Origin: Pseudomonadota bacterium
Lineage (GTDB): Bacteria; Desulfobacterota; Desulfovibrionia; Desulfovibrionales; Desulfovibrionaceae
Length of the DNA: 64,000 bases
Direction: 5' to 3'
Assembly: GCA_023419375.1 (NCBI GenBank)
Contig: JAEZYD010000029.1
Span: 1-64,000, forward strand
Shown here in pieces: positions 8,033 through 17,668 of this stretch. Within the stretch, counting starts at the first letter, position 1. Each line of letters begins with the position of its first letter. A program made the translations under genes and the position numbers. The notes under the pieces are model-generated. The model was given only the letters and a program-made list of their open reading frames with translations, had not been told where the DNA came from and did no database searches.

Positions 8033-9319
8033 ATGTTCAAGAAAACGTTGGCGGCGCTGGCTCTCATGCTCGTCACCCTGTGCGGTTCGCTGAACGCAAA
8101 GGCCGCGGAAGACACCATCAAGGTGGGCATTCTGCATTCGCTCTCCGGCACCATGGCCATCAGCGAAACAACGCTGAAAGACGTCATGCTCATGCTCATT
8201 GACGAGCAGAACAAAAAAGGCGGCCTGCTGGGCAAAAAGCTTGAGCCCGTGGTGGTTGACCCTGCCTCCAACTGGCCCCTGTTTGCAGAAAAGGCCCGGG
8301 AGCTGCTGAGCAAGGACAAGGTCGCCGCTGTTTTCGGCTGTTGGACCTCGGTTTCGCGCAAATCCGTCTTGCCCGTGTTTGAAGAACTCAACGGCCTCCT
8401 CTTCTACCCCGTGCAGTACGAAGGCGAAGAATCCTCGCGCAACGTCATCTACACCGGCGCGGCCCCGAACCAGCAGGCCATCCCCGCTGTGGACTACCTG
8501 ATGAACGACCTCGGCGTGAAGCGCTGGGTGCTGGCCGGTACGGACTATGTGTTCCCCCGCACCGCCAACAAGATCATCGAAGCCTACCTGATCTCCAAGG
8601 GCGTGAAAAAGGAAGACATCCTTATCAACTACACGCCCTTCGGCCATTCCGACTGGCAGTCCATCGTTGCTGAAATCAAAAAGTTCGGCAATGCGGGCAA
8701 AAAGACCGCCGTGGTTTCCACCCTCAACGGCGATGCCAACGTGCCTTTCTACAAGGAACTTGCCAACCAGGGCATCACTGCCGCCGACATTCCCGTCATG
8801 GCTTTCTCCGTGGGTGAAGAAGAACTCTCCGGCATAGACACCAAGCCTCTGGTGGGCCATCTGGCCGCCTGGAACTACTTCATGAGCGTGGACAATCCCG
8901 CCAACAAGGCCTTCATCAAGAAGTGGCACGACTTCACCAAGAATCCCAAGCGCGTGACCAACGATCCCATGGAAGCCCACTACATCGGCTTCAACCTGTG
9001 GGTGAAGGCTGTTGAAAAGGCCAAGAGCACCGATGTGGACAAGGTTCTGAAGGCCATTGTGGGCCTTGAAACCCCCAACCTCACCGGCGGCATGGCCAAG
9101 GTTCTGCCCAACCACCACATCACCAAGCCCGTGCTCATCGGCGAAATTCAGGCCGATGGCCAGTTCCAGGTGGTCTGGGAAACGCCTTCCGTGGTTCCCG
9201 GCGAAGCGTGGTCGCACTACCTGCCCGAATCCAAGGATCTGATCGGCGACTGGACCGACCCCATCAACTGCGGCAACTACAATACCAAGACCAAGAAATG
9301 CGGCGGCGCTTCCAAATAG
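8033..9319 (+). CDS. urtA: Urea ABC transporter substrate-binding protein
   Basis: Periplasmic receptor that captures urea for the UrtBCDE transporter. The protein has 428 residues and starts with a Sec signal peptide ending near AKA-AED (residues 23-25). The mature part (KVGILHSLSGTMAISE near residue 30) is typical of the branched-chain amino acid/urea type I binding fold. Among relatives, the urea-type identity is supported by the complete urt gene order and by the urease genes that follow. The start has AAGGAGG eight bases upstream and lies just after the sigma-54 promoter. It is the first gene of a 12-gene unit ending at ureG. The 118-base gap to urtB suggests that the receptor may be produced in excess. 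Confidence 0.95.
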   Translation: MFKKTLAALALMLVTLCGSLNAKAAEDTIKVGILHSLSGTMAISETTLKDVMLMLIDEQNKKGGLLGKKLEPVVVDPASNWPLFAEKARELLSKDKVAAVFGCWTSVSRKSVLPVFEELNGLLFYPVQYEGEESSRNVIYTGAAPNQQAIPAVDYLMNDLGVKRWVLAGTDYVFPRTANKIIEAYLISKGVKKEDILINYTPFGHSDWQSIVAEIKKFGNAGKKTAVVSTLNGDANVPFYKELANQGITAADIPVMAFSVGEEELSGIDTKPLVGHLAAWNYFMSVDNPANKAFIKKWHDFTKNPKRVTNDPMEAHYIGFNLWVKAVEKAKSTDVDKVLKAIVGLETPNLTGGMAKVLPNHHITKPVLIGEIQADGQFQVVWETPSVVPGEAWSHYLPESKDLIGDWTDPINCGNYNTKTKKCGGASK

Positions 9320-9437
9320 CCCGCGCAACCGTCTGAATCTGCTGCGGGGGCCCCGGCGGCCCCCGCAATCCCCCCACGGCACGTCGGCAGGGTCAGCATC
9401 CGCGCAGACCCGGCAGACCAGACTAAAGGATATTCCC

Positions 9438-11120
9438 ATGCGCACGGCGCTCTTGCTCTGCTGCCTCATAATTTTCAGCCTGCCTCCCGCAGTGCTGGCG
9501 TCCGGACCGGAACCGGACGGGAATGCCGGGGGCGCGGTTTCGACTCCTTCCGCGTCCCCGGTGCAAACTTCGCCATCCAGTCTTCCAGCCGATCTGCTCA
9601 AGGCTCTGGTGAGCCCCAAGGTAGCAGACAGAGATGCGGCCATTGCCGCGCTGGAAAAGGATGACAGCAGCCTTGCCGCGCCACTGCGCGAAAAACTGCT
9701 GGAAGCCCTGCTGCGCAATACCTTGCTGGCCGATGCCGCCGCAGGAACGCTCTTTGTGAGCGACGATGCTGGTCAGGCGCGGCCCCTTGACGCCAGGGGC
9801 GAACTTGGCGCGGCACAGAGTGCCGACAACCTGCGCAAGGTGGGCACAAGCAACCGCCAGCGCCAGCGCATTACGGATATCCTCAACGCTCAGGCCCTTA
9901 CCTCAACAGATACGGCCAAGCGCCGTCAGGCCTCGGCAGCCCTCATGGACAGCGCCACCCCGCCCCTCAAGGCGGAGGCCCTGAACAAGCTGTTGGCAGG
10001 AGAAAAGGACGAGGCCGTGCGCGCCAATCTGGGCGCGGCCCTTGCCCTGTACGTGGCGGCAGACCCTGCCGCCGTGCGCTCAGACCAGCTTGCCGCCGTC
10101 AAAGCCCTGAACAGCAACGGCAGCCCGGCAGCGCTCAACGCCCTGCGCACCCTTGCCGCCTCAACTGATACGGCTGTGGCCAAGGCGGCGGACGATGCCC
10201 TGTATTCCCAGCGTGTTTCCGCCCAGTGGGCGCAGTTTTTTGAAATGCTTTTTTTCGGCACGAGCCTGGGATCCATTCTTGTACTGGCCGCCATTGGCCT
10301 TGCCATCACCTTTGGCGTCATGGGCGTCATCAACATGGCCCACGGCGAACTGATCATGCTCGGGGCCTATACGGCCTGGGGCATGCAGCAGCTTTTGCCG
10401 GGCCAGCCCGGCCTTGCGCTCATTCTGGCTGTGCCCGCCGCCTTTCTGGTGAGCGGGGGCACAGGCGTGCTGCTTGAAAAAACTGTTATCCGCTTTCTCT
10501 ATGGCCGCCCGCTGGAAACCCTGCTGGCAACATTCGGCATCAGCCTTGTGCTGCAGCAGGCCGTGCGCACCGTGTTTTCGCCCCTCAACCGCGCCGTGCA
10601 GAACCCGGAATTCATGAGCGGCGTGTGGCAGATCACCCAGCATTTCAGCCTGACCTGCAACCGAGTGTACATCATCCTGTTCTGCCTCGGCGTGTTCGCC
10701 CTCATCCATGTGGCCATGCACCGCACCCGGCTGGGGCTTGAAGTCCGCGCCGTATCGCAAAACAGGGCCATTGCCCGCTGCATGGGCATACGCGCCTCAC
10801 GCGTGGACGCGCTGACCTTCGGCCTTGGCTCCGGCGTGGCTGGCATGGCTGGCGTGGCCTTGAGCCAGGTTTCCAACGTTGGCCCCAATCTAGGCCAGAC
10901 CTACATTGTGGATTCCTTCATGGTGGTGGTGTTTGGCGGCGTGGGCAACCTCTGGGGCACGCTGACGGGCGGTCTGGCTCTGGGCATTGCCAACAAGTTT
11001 CTGGAGCCTGCCAGCGGGGCCATGCTTTCCAAGATCATCATTCTGGTCTGCCTTATCCTGTTCATCCAGAAGCGCCCGCGCGGCTTGTTCCCGCAAAAGG
11101 GCCGTGCGGTGGAGGCATAA
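9438..11120 (+). CDS. urtB: Urea ABC transporter permease UrtB
   Basis: One of two inner-membrane permease subunits of the urea importer. The protein has 560 residues, long for a LivH-type permease because of an N-terminal extension: a signal-like segment (residues 1-22), then roughly 230 helical residues rich in Ala and Leu, before the membrane part begins near residue 265 (FGTSLGSILVLAAIGLAITF). Such an extension is usual in UrtB. The segment FGVMGVINMAHGELIMLGAY is a LivH-family signature. The stop is directly followed by the urtC ATG (0 bases), indicating tight translational coupling. Confidence 0.94.
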   Translation: MRTALLLCCLIIFSLPPAVLASGPEPDGNAGGAVSTPSASPVQTSPSSLPADLLKALVSPKVADRDAAIAALEKDDSSLAAPLREKLLEALLRNTLLADAAAGTLFVSDDAGQARPLDARGELGAAQSADNLRKVGTSNRQRQRITDILNAQALTSTDTAKRRQASAALMDSATPPLKAEALNKLLAGEKDEAVRANLGAALALYVAADPAAVRSDQLAAVKALNSNGSPAALNALRTLAASTDTAVAKAADDALYSQRVSAQWAQFFEMLFFGTSLGSILVLAAIGLAITFGVMGVINMAHGELIMLGAYTAWGMQQLLPGQPGLALILAVPAAFLVSGGTGVLLEKTVIRFLYGRPLETLLATFGISLVLQQAVRTVFSPLNRAVQNPEFMSGVWQITQHFSLTCNRVYIILFCLGVFALIHVAMHRTRLGLEVRAVSQNRAIARCMGIRASRVDALTFGLGSGVAGMAGVALSQVSNVGPNLGQTYIVDSFMVVVFGGVGNLWGTLTGGLALGIANKFLEPASGAMLSKIIILVCLILFIQKRPRGLFPQKGRAVEA

Positions 11121-12272
11121 ATGGCGACCGACATCTTTGAACGCGAAAGGCTGCTCAACGCGCCTACCCGCAACTTTCTGGCTATCACCGCCCTGCTGTC
11201 CCTGGCAGTGGTTGCTGGCAGTTTGCTGCCAGCGGGCAATGCCCTGCACGTGCCGGGCTACATGGTCACCCTGCTGGGCAAGTATCTGACGTATTCCCTG
11301 CTGGCGCTTTCCGTTGATCTGGTCTGGGGTTTCATGGGCGTGCTCAGTCTTGGGCACGGCGCGTTTTTCGCCCTCGGGGGCTACGGCTTCGGCATGTACC
11401 TCATGCGGCAGATCGGCGCGCGCGGCGTATACGGCAACGCCAATCTGCCAGACTTCATGGTTTTTCTGAACTGGAAGGAACTGCCATGGTTCTGGCAGGG
11501 CAGCGAGTACTTTGTGGTGGCGCTGCTGCTGGTGGTGCTGCTGCCGGGTCTGCTGGCCTATGTGTTTGGCAGGCTGGCCTTTGGATCGCGAGTTTCGGGC
11601 GTGTATTTTTCCATCATGAGCCAGGCCATGACCTATGCCCTCCTGCTGGCCTTTTTCCGCAACGAAATGGGCTTTGGCGGCAACAACGGCCTCACGGATT
11701 TCAAGACTTTGTTGGGCTTTGAATTGCAGACAGACGGCATGCGCACAACCCTGTTTGCCTGCTCCGCCGTGGCGCTCATGGCGGGCTACCTCCTGTGCAG
11801 GGCGGTGACGGCGTCGCGCCTTGGACGCGTGTGCGTGGCCGTGCGCGATGCGGAAAGCCGCGTGCGCTTTATCGGCTACAGGGTGGAACGGTATCAGGTG
11901 GCGGTGTTCACGCTGTCCGCCATCCTGGCGGGCATCGGCGGCGCGCTGTATGTGCCGCAGGTGGGCATCATCAACCCCGGCGAGTTCTCGCCCCTCAACT
12001 CCATTGAAATTGTGGTCTGGGTGGCGCTTGGCGGCCGTGGGCGGCTCTATGGCGCAGTGCTTGGCGCGTTTGCCGTCAATGCCTTCAAAACGTGGTTTAC
12101 GGCGGTCATGCCCGAGGCATGGCTGTTTGCCCTTGGCGGCATGTTTGTGCTGGTGACCATCTTCCTGCCGCAGGGTCTGGCGGGCTTGCCCGATCAGTGG
12201 CGCAACCGCGCAACACGCGGCCCGGCGTCAGATTCCCCTGCCGATTCCGCCAAAGAAGGAGGCGCAGCATGA
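11121..12272 (+). CDS. urtC: Urea ABC transporter permease UrtC
   Basis: Second membrane permease of the urea importer, LivM-type, 383 residues. Several hydrophobic segments span the protein, and SVDLVWGFMGVLSLGHGAFF is the LivM-like family stretch. It starts immediately after the urtB stop and overlaps urtD by four bases (ATGA), so the transporter genes are translationally linked. The C-terminal tail is short, hydrophilic and rich in Ser, Asp and Ala. Confidence 0.94.
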   Translation: MATDIFERERLLNAPTRNFLAITALLSLAVVAGSLLPAGNALHVPGYMVTLLGKYLTYSLLALSVDLVWGFMGVLSLGHGAFFALGGYGFGMYLMRQIGARGVYGNANLPDFMVFLNWKELPWFWQGSEYFVVALLLVVLLPGLLAYVFGRLAFGSRVSGVYFSIMSQAMTYALLLAFFRNEMGFGGNNGLTDFKTLLGFELQTDGMRTTLFACSAVALMAGYLLCRAVTASRLGRVCVAVRDAESRVRFIGYRVERYQVAVFTLSAILAGIGGALYVPQVGIINPGEFSPLNSIEIVVWVALGGRGRLYGAVLGAFAVNAFKTWFTAVMPEAWLFALGGMFVLVTIFLPQGLAGLPDQWRNRATRGPASDSPADSAKEGGAA

Positions 12273-13165
12273 AGACCCAGCAGGATATTTTGCACGGGCG
12301 CAGCCTCGAGGATGTGGCAGAAGCCGCCCGCGCCTACGAAGAAACCCACGCCCCCTTTGACAAGCGCCCCATGAAGATGCGCGCCCGTCCCCCACGGCAC
12401 ATGATGTCCAAGCCGGACATCGCGCTGTACATGGAAAAAATCAGCGTGAGCTTTGACGGCTTCAAGGCGCTCAACGACCTGACCTTCTATGTGGACAAGG
12501 GCGAACTGCGCTGCGTCATCGGCCCCAACGGCGCTGGCAAAACCACCATGATGGACGTGATCACCGGCAAAACACGGCCCGACACTGGCTCCGCATGGTT
12601 TGGCCGCACCTGCAATTTGTTGCAAATGGATGAGGTCGCCATTGCCCAGGCGGGCATTGGCCGCAAATTCCAGAAGCCCTCGGTGTTCGAGGCCCTGAGC
12701 GTGCTGCAAAATCTGGAGCTGGCGCTGGCTGGCGACAAGCGGGTGTGGCCCACATTCCGCGCGCGGCTCTCTGCCGACAACAAGGTCTTTATCGAAGAAG
12801 TGCTGCACCGCATCCGCCTGACGGAACTGGCCCGCTTGCAGGCGGGCAAGCTCTCGCACGGGCAGAAGCAGTGGCTTGAAATCGGCATGCTCCTCATGCA
12901 GAAGCCCCAGCTCCTGCTGCTGGACGAACCCGTTGCAGGCATGACACCTGAGGAAATGGACCGCACCATCGAGCTGCTGCACGACCTTGAAGGGGAGCAG
13001 AGCATCATGGTGGTGGAGCACGACATGGAATTTGTACGGGCCATTGCCCACAAGGTCACGGTGCTGCATCAGGGCAGCGTGCTGGCCGAGGGCACCATGG
13101 ACGAAATGCAGAACCATCCCGCCGTGGTGGAGGCCTATCTGGGCGAACCGCTGGGCGCGGCTTAG
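12269..13165 (+). CDS. urtD: Urea ABC transporter ATP-binding protein UrtD
   Basis: First cytoplasmic ATPase subunit of the urea importer, LivG-type. ATG 12269 (GGAGG upstream, overlapping the urtC stop) gives 298 residues. An open frame reaching further upstream lies within urtC and is not used. Walker A is GPNGAGKT, the signature is LSHGQKQWLEIGM and Walker B is LLLLDEPVAGM. About 50 extra N-terminal residues (charged, before MEKISVSFDGF) precede the ABC domain. The family usually starts close to the ABC domain, so a later start such as M46 (MSKPD) is possible but has no better ribosome site. Confidence 0.93.
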   Translation: MKTQQDILHGRSLEDVAEAARAYEETHAPFDKRPMKMRARPPRHMMSKPDIALYMEKISVSFDGFKALNDLTFYVDKGELRCVIGPNGAGKTTMMDVITGKTRPDTGSAWFGRTCNLLQMDEVAIAQAGIGRKFQKPSVFEALSVLQNLELALAGDKRVWPTFRARLSADNKVFIEEVLHRIRLTELARLQAGKLSHGQKQWLEIGMLLMQKPQLLLLDEPVAGMTPEEMDRTIELLHDLEGEQSIMVVEHDMEFVRAIAHKVTVLHQGSVLAEGTMDEMQNHPAVVEAYLGEPLGAA

Positions 13166-13270
13166 GGCCTGCGCGACCGAGATCAGCCAGCGGTTGATAT
13201 CGGACTAACCTTGGGCTGGATGACCGCTGCAAACTGCCAATTTTCGAGCCTCATGCTCCGGAGGAGCGTA

Positions 13271-13966
13271 ATGCTGCATATTACAGGTCTTAATCAGTAT
13301 TATGGCGAAAGCCACATCCTGCGCGACGTCAACCTTGAGGTAAAGGCCGGTTCGTGCGCCTGCCTCATGGGGCGCAACGGCGTGGGCAAAACCACACTGC
13401 TTCAATGTATCATGGGCGTGCTGCCCGCACGCTCCGGCCATATTTTCCTTGAAGGAACGGACTTGCTTCCTCTGCCTGTGGAGCGACGGGCGGCCCTGGG
13501 CATCGGTTATGTGCCGCAGGGCCGCCAAATCTTCCCCCTGCTGACCGTGCGCGAAAACATGGAGCTTTCCCTGCCCATGCGCAAGGACAAGGCCGGGGCC
13601 ATTCCTCCGTTCATCTTTGACTTTTTCCCCGTGCTGGGCGAAATGATGCATCGGAGGGGCGGCGATCTTTCCGGCGGGCAGCAGCAACAGCTCGCCATTG
13701 CCCGCGCGCTCACGCTGGAGCCGCGCCTGCTCATTCTGGACGAACCAACCGAGGGCATCCAGCCCAACATTGTGCGCGATATCGCCACGACCATTCGCAG
13801 ACTCAACGAAGAAATGGGCCTCACCGTGCTGTTGGTGGAGCAGAAAGTGCCTTTTGCCCGCCGCATGGCAGATACCTATATGATTATGGATCGCGGCCAC
13901 ATCGTTTCGCAGGGCGGCATGCGCGGCCTGGACGATGCCACCGTCAAAGCCTTTCTGAGCGTCTGA
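13271..13966 (+). CDS. urtE: Urea ABC transporter ATP-binding protein UrtE
   Basis: Second ATPase subunit, LivF-type, 231 residues from ATG 13271, which has GAGGAG just upstream. The frame is open further back, but the ribosome site and the conserved N-terminus (ITGLNQYYGESHILRDV) fix this start. Walker A GRNGVGKT, signature LSGGQQQQLAIARAL and Walker B LLILDEPTEGIQ are intact. It is separated from urtD by about 100 bases and from ureD by 28, linking uptake genes to urease genes in one transcript. Confidence 0.95.
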   Translation: MLHITGLNQYYGESHILRDVNLEVKAGSCACLMGRNGVGKTTLLQCIMGVLPARSGHIFLEGTDLLPLPVERRAALGIGYVPQGRQIFPLLTVRENMELSLPMRKDKAGAIPPFIFDFFPVLGEMMHRRGGDLSGGQQQQLAIARALTLEPRLLILDEPTEGIQPNIVRDIATTIRRLNEEMGLTVLLVEQKVPFARRMADTYMIMDRGHIVSQGGMRGLDDATVKAFLSV

Positions 13967-13994
13967 TTCCCGCTACGGGAACAAAAGGAACTGC

Positions 13995-15089
13995 ATGTCT
14001 GCCAACACCGCAAACCCTGCCGACAATCTCCACGGTCACTGCTTTACGCCTGACCGCCGCTGGAGCGCGCGCATGGAGCTGGATTTTGCGGTGCGGCAGG
14101 GGCGCACCGCGCTGACAAAAATGCAGTTCAGCGGGCCTTTGCGCGTGCAGCGGCCCTTTTATCCCGAAGCTGCGCCAGTGAATGCGCCCGGCCCGTCGCA
14201 TTGGCGGACGCAGGCATCCCAGCCCTGCCACTGCTGCCTGCTGCACCCACCGGGCGGCCTTGTGAGCGGCGACGATCTGAGTCTTGCCGTGCGGCTGGAG
14301 CAGGGCGCGCACGCCCTGCTCACCGCGCCCTCGGCTTCCAAATTCTACGCTGCGGATGCGCATAACGTGGCGCAACGCCAGACCACGGACATTAACGTCG
14401 CGGGCGGCATGCTGGAATGGCTGCCGCGCGAAACCATCATCTATGACGGCGCACGGGCCGAAATGCGCACATCTGTGGAGCTGGACAATGCCAGCGCCTG
14501 CATCGGCTGGGAAATGATCTGCCTTGGCCGCCCTGCCGCCAACGAATGCTTTACCCACGGCAGCGTGCGCCAAAGCCTCATGCTCACTCGCGAGGGTCTG
14601 CCCCTGCTGCATGAGGTGCTGCGCTTTGAAGGCTGCGATGCTCTGCAAAAATGCGCCTGCGGCCTGGGGGATCAGGCTGTCTCCGCCACCCTTTTTGCCG
14701 TGGGACGCGCAACGGATGAAGGGCAAGACCTTGCCGCGCTGGAAGACTGCTGCGCAACGCTGCAAAACATGCTCTCGCCCAACCGCGATTTTGATGATGC
14801 GCCCGATGGCACTCCTGATGAAGCGCCTGATGATGCGCCTGATGATGCATCTGGGGGGCCAAGCCCCGCCACAGACGACAGTTCCGTCCAGGCCAGGCCC
14901 GTTCCCCTGTCTGCCCACATGGGGGAGCGGGCCGGAGCCACCGTGCGCGGCGGGGTACTCGTGGTGCGCTATCTGGGGCCGGACATGGAAGAAGCGCGCA
15001 CCCTGCTGCTGACAGCCTGGAACCTGCTGCGGCCCGCGCTGACCGGTTGCCCGCCGCACATGCCGCGCATCTGGTACGGAGCTTTTTAA
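13995..15089 (+). CDS. ureD: Urease accessory protein UreD with a tandem-repeat acidic insert
   Basis: Scaffold protein of the urease activation complex; with UreF and UreG it delivers nickel to apo-urease. It has 364 residues, longer than the usual 270-300 for the family. The extra length comes largely from an insert near residues 267-310 rich in Asp, Pro and Ala, whose core is encoded by five 12-base tandem repeats (14793-14852). Flanking sequences are normal UreD: an N-terminal FAVRQGRTALTKMQFSGPLR, then a central PPGGLVSGDDLSL. ATG 13995 has AAGGAA upstream. It heads the urease gene set in the order D, A, B, C, E, F, G. Confidence 0.93.
   Translation: MSANTANPADNLHGHCFTPDRRWSARMELDFAVRQGRTALTKMQFSGPLRVQRPFYPEAAPVNAPGPSHWRTQASQPCHCCLLHPPGGLVSGDDLSLAVRLEQGAHALLTAPSASKFYAADAHNVAQRQTTDINVAGGMLEWLPRETIIYDGARAEMRTSVELDNASACIGWEMICLGRPAANECFTHGSVRQSLMLTREGLPLLHEVLRFEGCDALQKCACGLGDQAVSATLFAVGRATDEGQDLAALEDCCATLQNMLSPNRDFDDAPDGTPDEAPDDAPDDASGGPSPATDDSSVQARPVPLSAHMGERAGATVRGGVLVVRYLGPDMEEARTLLLTAWNLLRPALTGCPPHMPRIWYGAF
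14793..14852 (+). repeat. Five 12-bp tandem repeats inside ureD
   Basis: Five in-frame 12-base units run without gaps: GATGATGCGCCC, GATGGCACTCCT, GATGAAGCGCCT, GATGATGCGCCT and GATGATGCATCT. They encode DDAP, DGTP, DEAP, DDAP and DDAS. Because the unit is a multiple of three, gain or loss of units keeps the reading frame, so length may vary between strains. Confidence 0.9.
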
Positions 15090-15216
15090 GGGTATTTTTC
15101 ATAGCCGGGCTGCTGTCCAAAGCTGCTGACCGGACTGCAAGTCGGGCTGCTGGCCGGACTACGATAATGTAAATTTCAAGGAACTCTTGCGGCATGCCGC
15201 ATACATTGGAGGCATC

Positions 15217-15519
15217 ATGGAACTTCTGCCCAGAGAAAAAGACAAGCTGCTGCTTTTCACCGCCGGGCTGCTGGCAGAAAGGCGCAAGGCGCGCGGCCTC
15301 AAGCTCAATTACCCCGAGGCTGTGGCCTACATCAGCCTGGCCGTGCTTGAGGGCGCGCGCGACGGACAAAGCGTGGCCGAGCTCATGGGCTCGTGCCGCA
15401 ACCTGCTCACGCGTGAGGACGTCATGGACGGCATACCCGAGATGATCCACGAAGTGCAGGTGGAGGCTACCTTTCCTGACGGCACCAAGCTTGTGACCGT
15501 GCACGACCCCATTCTGTAA
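15217..15519 (+). CDS. ureA: Urease gamma subunit
   Basis: Smallest structural subunit of urease, 100 residues, the usual size for separate bacterial gamma subunits. It begins MELLPREKDKLLLF and contains the family stretch LNYPEAVAYIS and the C-terminal IHEVQVEATFPDGTKLVT. ATG 15217 has GGAGG five bases upstream; an in-frame ATG ten codons earlier is not needed. The 127 bases after ureD contain repeated GCTG/GCCGG-like words but no evident hairpin terminator. Confidence 0.97.
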   Translation: MELLPREKDKLLLFTAGLLAERRKARGLKLNYPEAVAYISLAVLEGARDGQSVAELMGSCRNLLTREDVMDGIPEMIHEVQVEATFPDGTKLVTVHDPIL

Positions 15520-15587
15520 TCAGGGCCGCCACGGCAAGCCATAGAGCAATGCACACGGCAACGCACACGAACACGCAAGGGGGACGC

Positions 15588-15929
15588 ATGATTCCCGGTG
15601 AATTTCATATCGCAGAGGGCGAAATAACCCTCAACGCACTCTCGGAAGGGCAGGAAGTGCTGCTGGAAGTTTCCAATACCGGCGACAGGCCCATTCAGGT
15701 TGGCTCGCACTACCATTTTTTTGAAGTAAACCCGGCCCTGACCTTTGCCCGAGAATCCGCGCGCGGCATGCGGCTCGACATCCCCGCCGGAACCGCCGTG
15801 CGCTTTGAGCCGGGGCAGAAACGCGAGGTGCGCCTTGTGCCCTACGCCGGGGCACGGCGCGTGTTTGGCTTTCGCGCCCAGATCATGGGGGCGCTTGATG
15901 CCGAAGCCCCCAGGGAGGAAGAAGCATGA
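15588..15929 (+). CDS. ureB: Urease beta subunit
   Basis: Structural beta subunit of urease, 113 residues from ATG 15588 (GGGGGA upstream). An in-frame ATG at 15549 would add an implausible 13-residue His/Thr extension. The family core is present: PGEFHIAEGEITLN at the N-terminus, then NTGDRPIQVGSHYHFFEVN and RLDIPAGTAVRFEPG. The stop overlaps the ureC start by four bases (ATGA), as is common for the coupled structural subunits. Confidence 0.97.
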   Translation: MIPGEFHIAEGEITLNALSEGQEVLLEVSNTGDRPIQVGSHYHFFEVNPALTFARESARGMRLDIPAGTAVRFEPGQKREVRLVPYAGARRVFGFRAQIMGALDAEAPREEEA

Positions 15930-17647
15930 TCCGCATTCCCAGAAGCCAGTATGCCGAACTCTACGGCCCCACCACGGGCGACCGCATCCGCCTTGCGGAC
16001 ACGGAACTGTGGATCGAAATTGAGCGCGACCACACCGTCTATGGTGATGAAGTCTGCTTTGGCGGCGGCAAGGTCATTCGCGACGGCATGGGCCAGAGCC
16101 AGATCAGCAATGCTGACGGCGCTATGGACACCGTCATCACCAATGCCGTCATCATGGACGCGGCCCTTGGCATCATCAAGGCTGATCTTGGCATACGCGA
16201 TGGCCGCATCGCCGCCATCGGCAAGGCGGGCAACCCCGATGTGCAGCCCGATGTGGATGTGATCATCGGCCCCGGCACGGAGATCATCGCGGGCGAAGGC
16301 TGCCTGCTCACCGCTGGCGGCATGGATTCGCACATCCACTTTATCTGCCCGCAGCAGGTGGAAGAAGCCCTTGCCAGCGGCATCACCACCATGCTTGGCG
16401 GCGGCACCGGCCCTGCCACGGGCACCAACGCCACCACCTGCACCCCCGGCCCCTGGCATCTGGAACGCATGCTGGCCGCCACAGATGCCCTGCCCATGAA
16501 CTTTGGCTTCTTGGGCAAGGGCAATGCCGCCATGCCCGAGGCCCTGCGCGAGCAGCTCGAGGCGGGCGCTTGCGGCCTGAAACTGCACGAAGACTGGGGC
16601 ACTACCCCGGCTGCCATCGACACCTGCCTCACCGTGGCTGACGAATACGATGTGCAGGTCGCCATCCATACCGACACGCTCAATGAGGCGGGCTTTGTGG
16701 AAGACACGCTGGCCGCGTTCCGGGGCCGCACCATCCACACCTACCACACGGAAGGCGCAGGCGGCGGACACGCGCCCGACATTCTGCGCGCCTGTTCCCT
16801 GCCCAACGTGCTGCCCTCGTCCACCAATCCCACCCGGCCCTATACCGTGAACACAGTGGACGAGCATCTGGATATGCTCATGGTTTGCCACCACCTAAAT
16901 CCCTCCCTGCCAGAGGACGCGGCCTTTGCCGATTCGCGCATCCGGCGCGAAACCATTGCCGCGGAGGACATATTGCAGGACATGGGCGTGATCTCCATGA
17001 TTTCCTCAGATTCACAGGCCATGGGCCGCGTGGGCGAGGTCATCACCCGCGCGTGGCAGACCGCCCACAAAATGAAGGTGCAGCGCGGCCCCCTGCCCGA
17101 AGACCGGGGGCGCGGCAACGACAACTTCCGCGTGCGCCGGTATCTGGCCAAGTACACCTGCAATCCCGCCGTGACCCACGGCCTTTCCCACGCCATTGGC
17201 GCTGTGGCCCCCGGCCTTCTGGCCGACCTCGTGCTGTGGAAGCCCGCCTTTTTTGGTGTCAAACCCTCCCTGGTCATCAAGGGCGGGCAGATAGCCGCCG
17301 CGCCCATGGGCGATGCCAACGCCTCCATCCCCACGCCGCAGCCCATGCACTACCGGTCCATGTTTGGCTCGCTGGGGCAGGCTGCGGCTGCCGCCAGCCT
17401 GAGCTTTGTTTCGCGCGCATTCATGGAAAACGGCGGCGAGGGGCGGCTGCGGGAGCTGGGCCTGCTGCGCGGGCTTTCCTCCTGCCGGGGTACGCGCACC
17501 CTGTGCAAGAGCGACCTCCTGCTCAACAGCGCCACCCCGGCCATTGCAGTGAACCCGCAAACCTATGAAGTCCGCGCTGACGGCGAGATACTCACCTGCG
17601 CTCCGGCGGAAGTGCTGCCGTTGGCGCAACGTTATTTTTTGTTTTAG
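15926..17647 (+). CDS. ureC: Urease alpha (catalytic) subunit
   Basis: Nickel-dependent catalytic subunit that hydrolyses urea to ammonia and carbamate, 573 residues. The active-site elements are all visible: the metal-binding DSHIHFI, the carbamylated lysine in GLKLHEDWG (Lys219), AIHTDTLNE with the next metal ligand, and the flap region with the catalytic histidine region (MVCHHLN). The N-terminal TTGDRIRLADTELWIE is characteristic. No inactivating change is seen. It sits between ureB (four-base overlap) and ureE. Ammonia made here would feed nitrogen assimilation, in line with the sigma-54 promoter of the unit. Confidence 0.98.
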   Translation: MIRIPRSQYAELYGPTTGDRIRLADTELWIEIERDHTVYGDEVCFGGGKVIRDGMGQSQISNADGAMDTVITNAVIMDAALGIIKADLGIRDGRIAAIGKAGNPDVQPDVDVIIGPGTEIIAGEGCLLTAGGMDSHIHFICPQQVEEALASGITTMLGGGTGPATGTNATTCTPGPWHLERMLAATDALPMNFGFLGKGNAAMPEALREQLEAGACGLKLHEDWGTTPAAIDTCLTVADEYDVQVAIHTDTLNEAGFVEDTLAAFRGRTIHTYHTEGAGGGHAPDILRACSLPNVLPSSTNPTRPYTVNTVDEHLDMLMVCHHLNPSLPEDAAFADSRIRRETIAAEDILQDMGVISMISSDSQAMGRVGEVITRAWQTAHKMKVQRGPLPEDRGRGNDNFRVRRYLAKYTCNPAVTHGLSHAIGAVAPGLLADLVLWKPAFFGVKPSLVIKGGQIAAAPMGDANASIPTPQPMHYRSMFGSLGQAAAAASLSFVSRAFMENGGEGRLRELGLLRGLSSCRGTRTLCKSDLLLNSATPAIAVNPQTYEVRADGEILTCAPAEVLPLAQRYFLF

Positions 17648-17668
17648 GCAACCATCCAAGGAGCGGCC

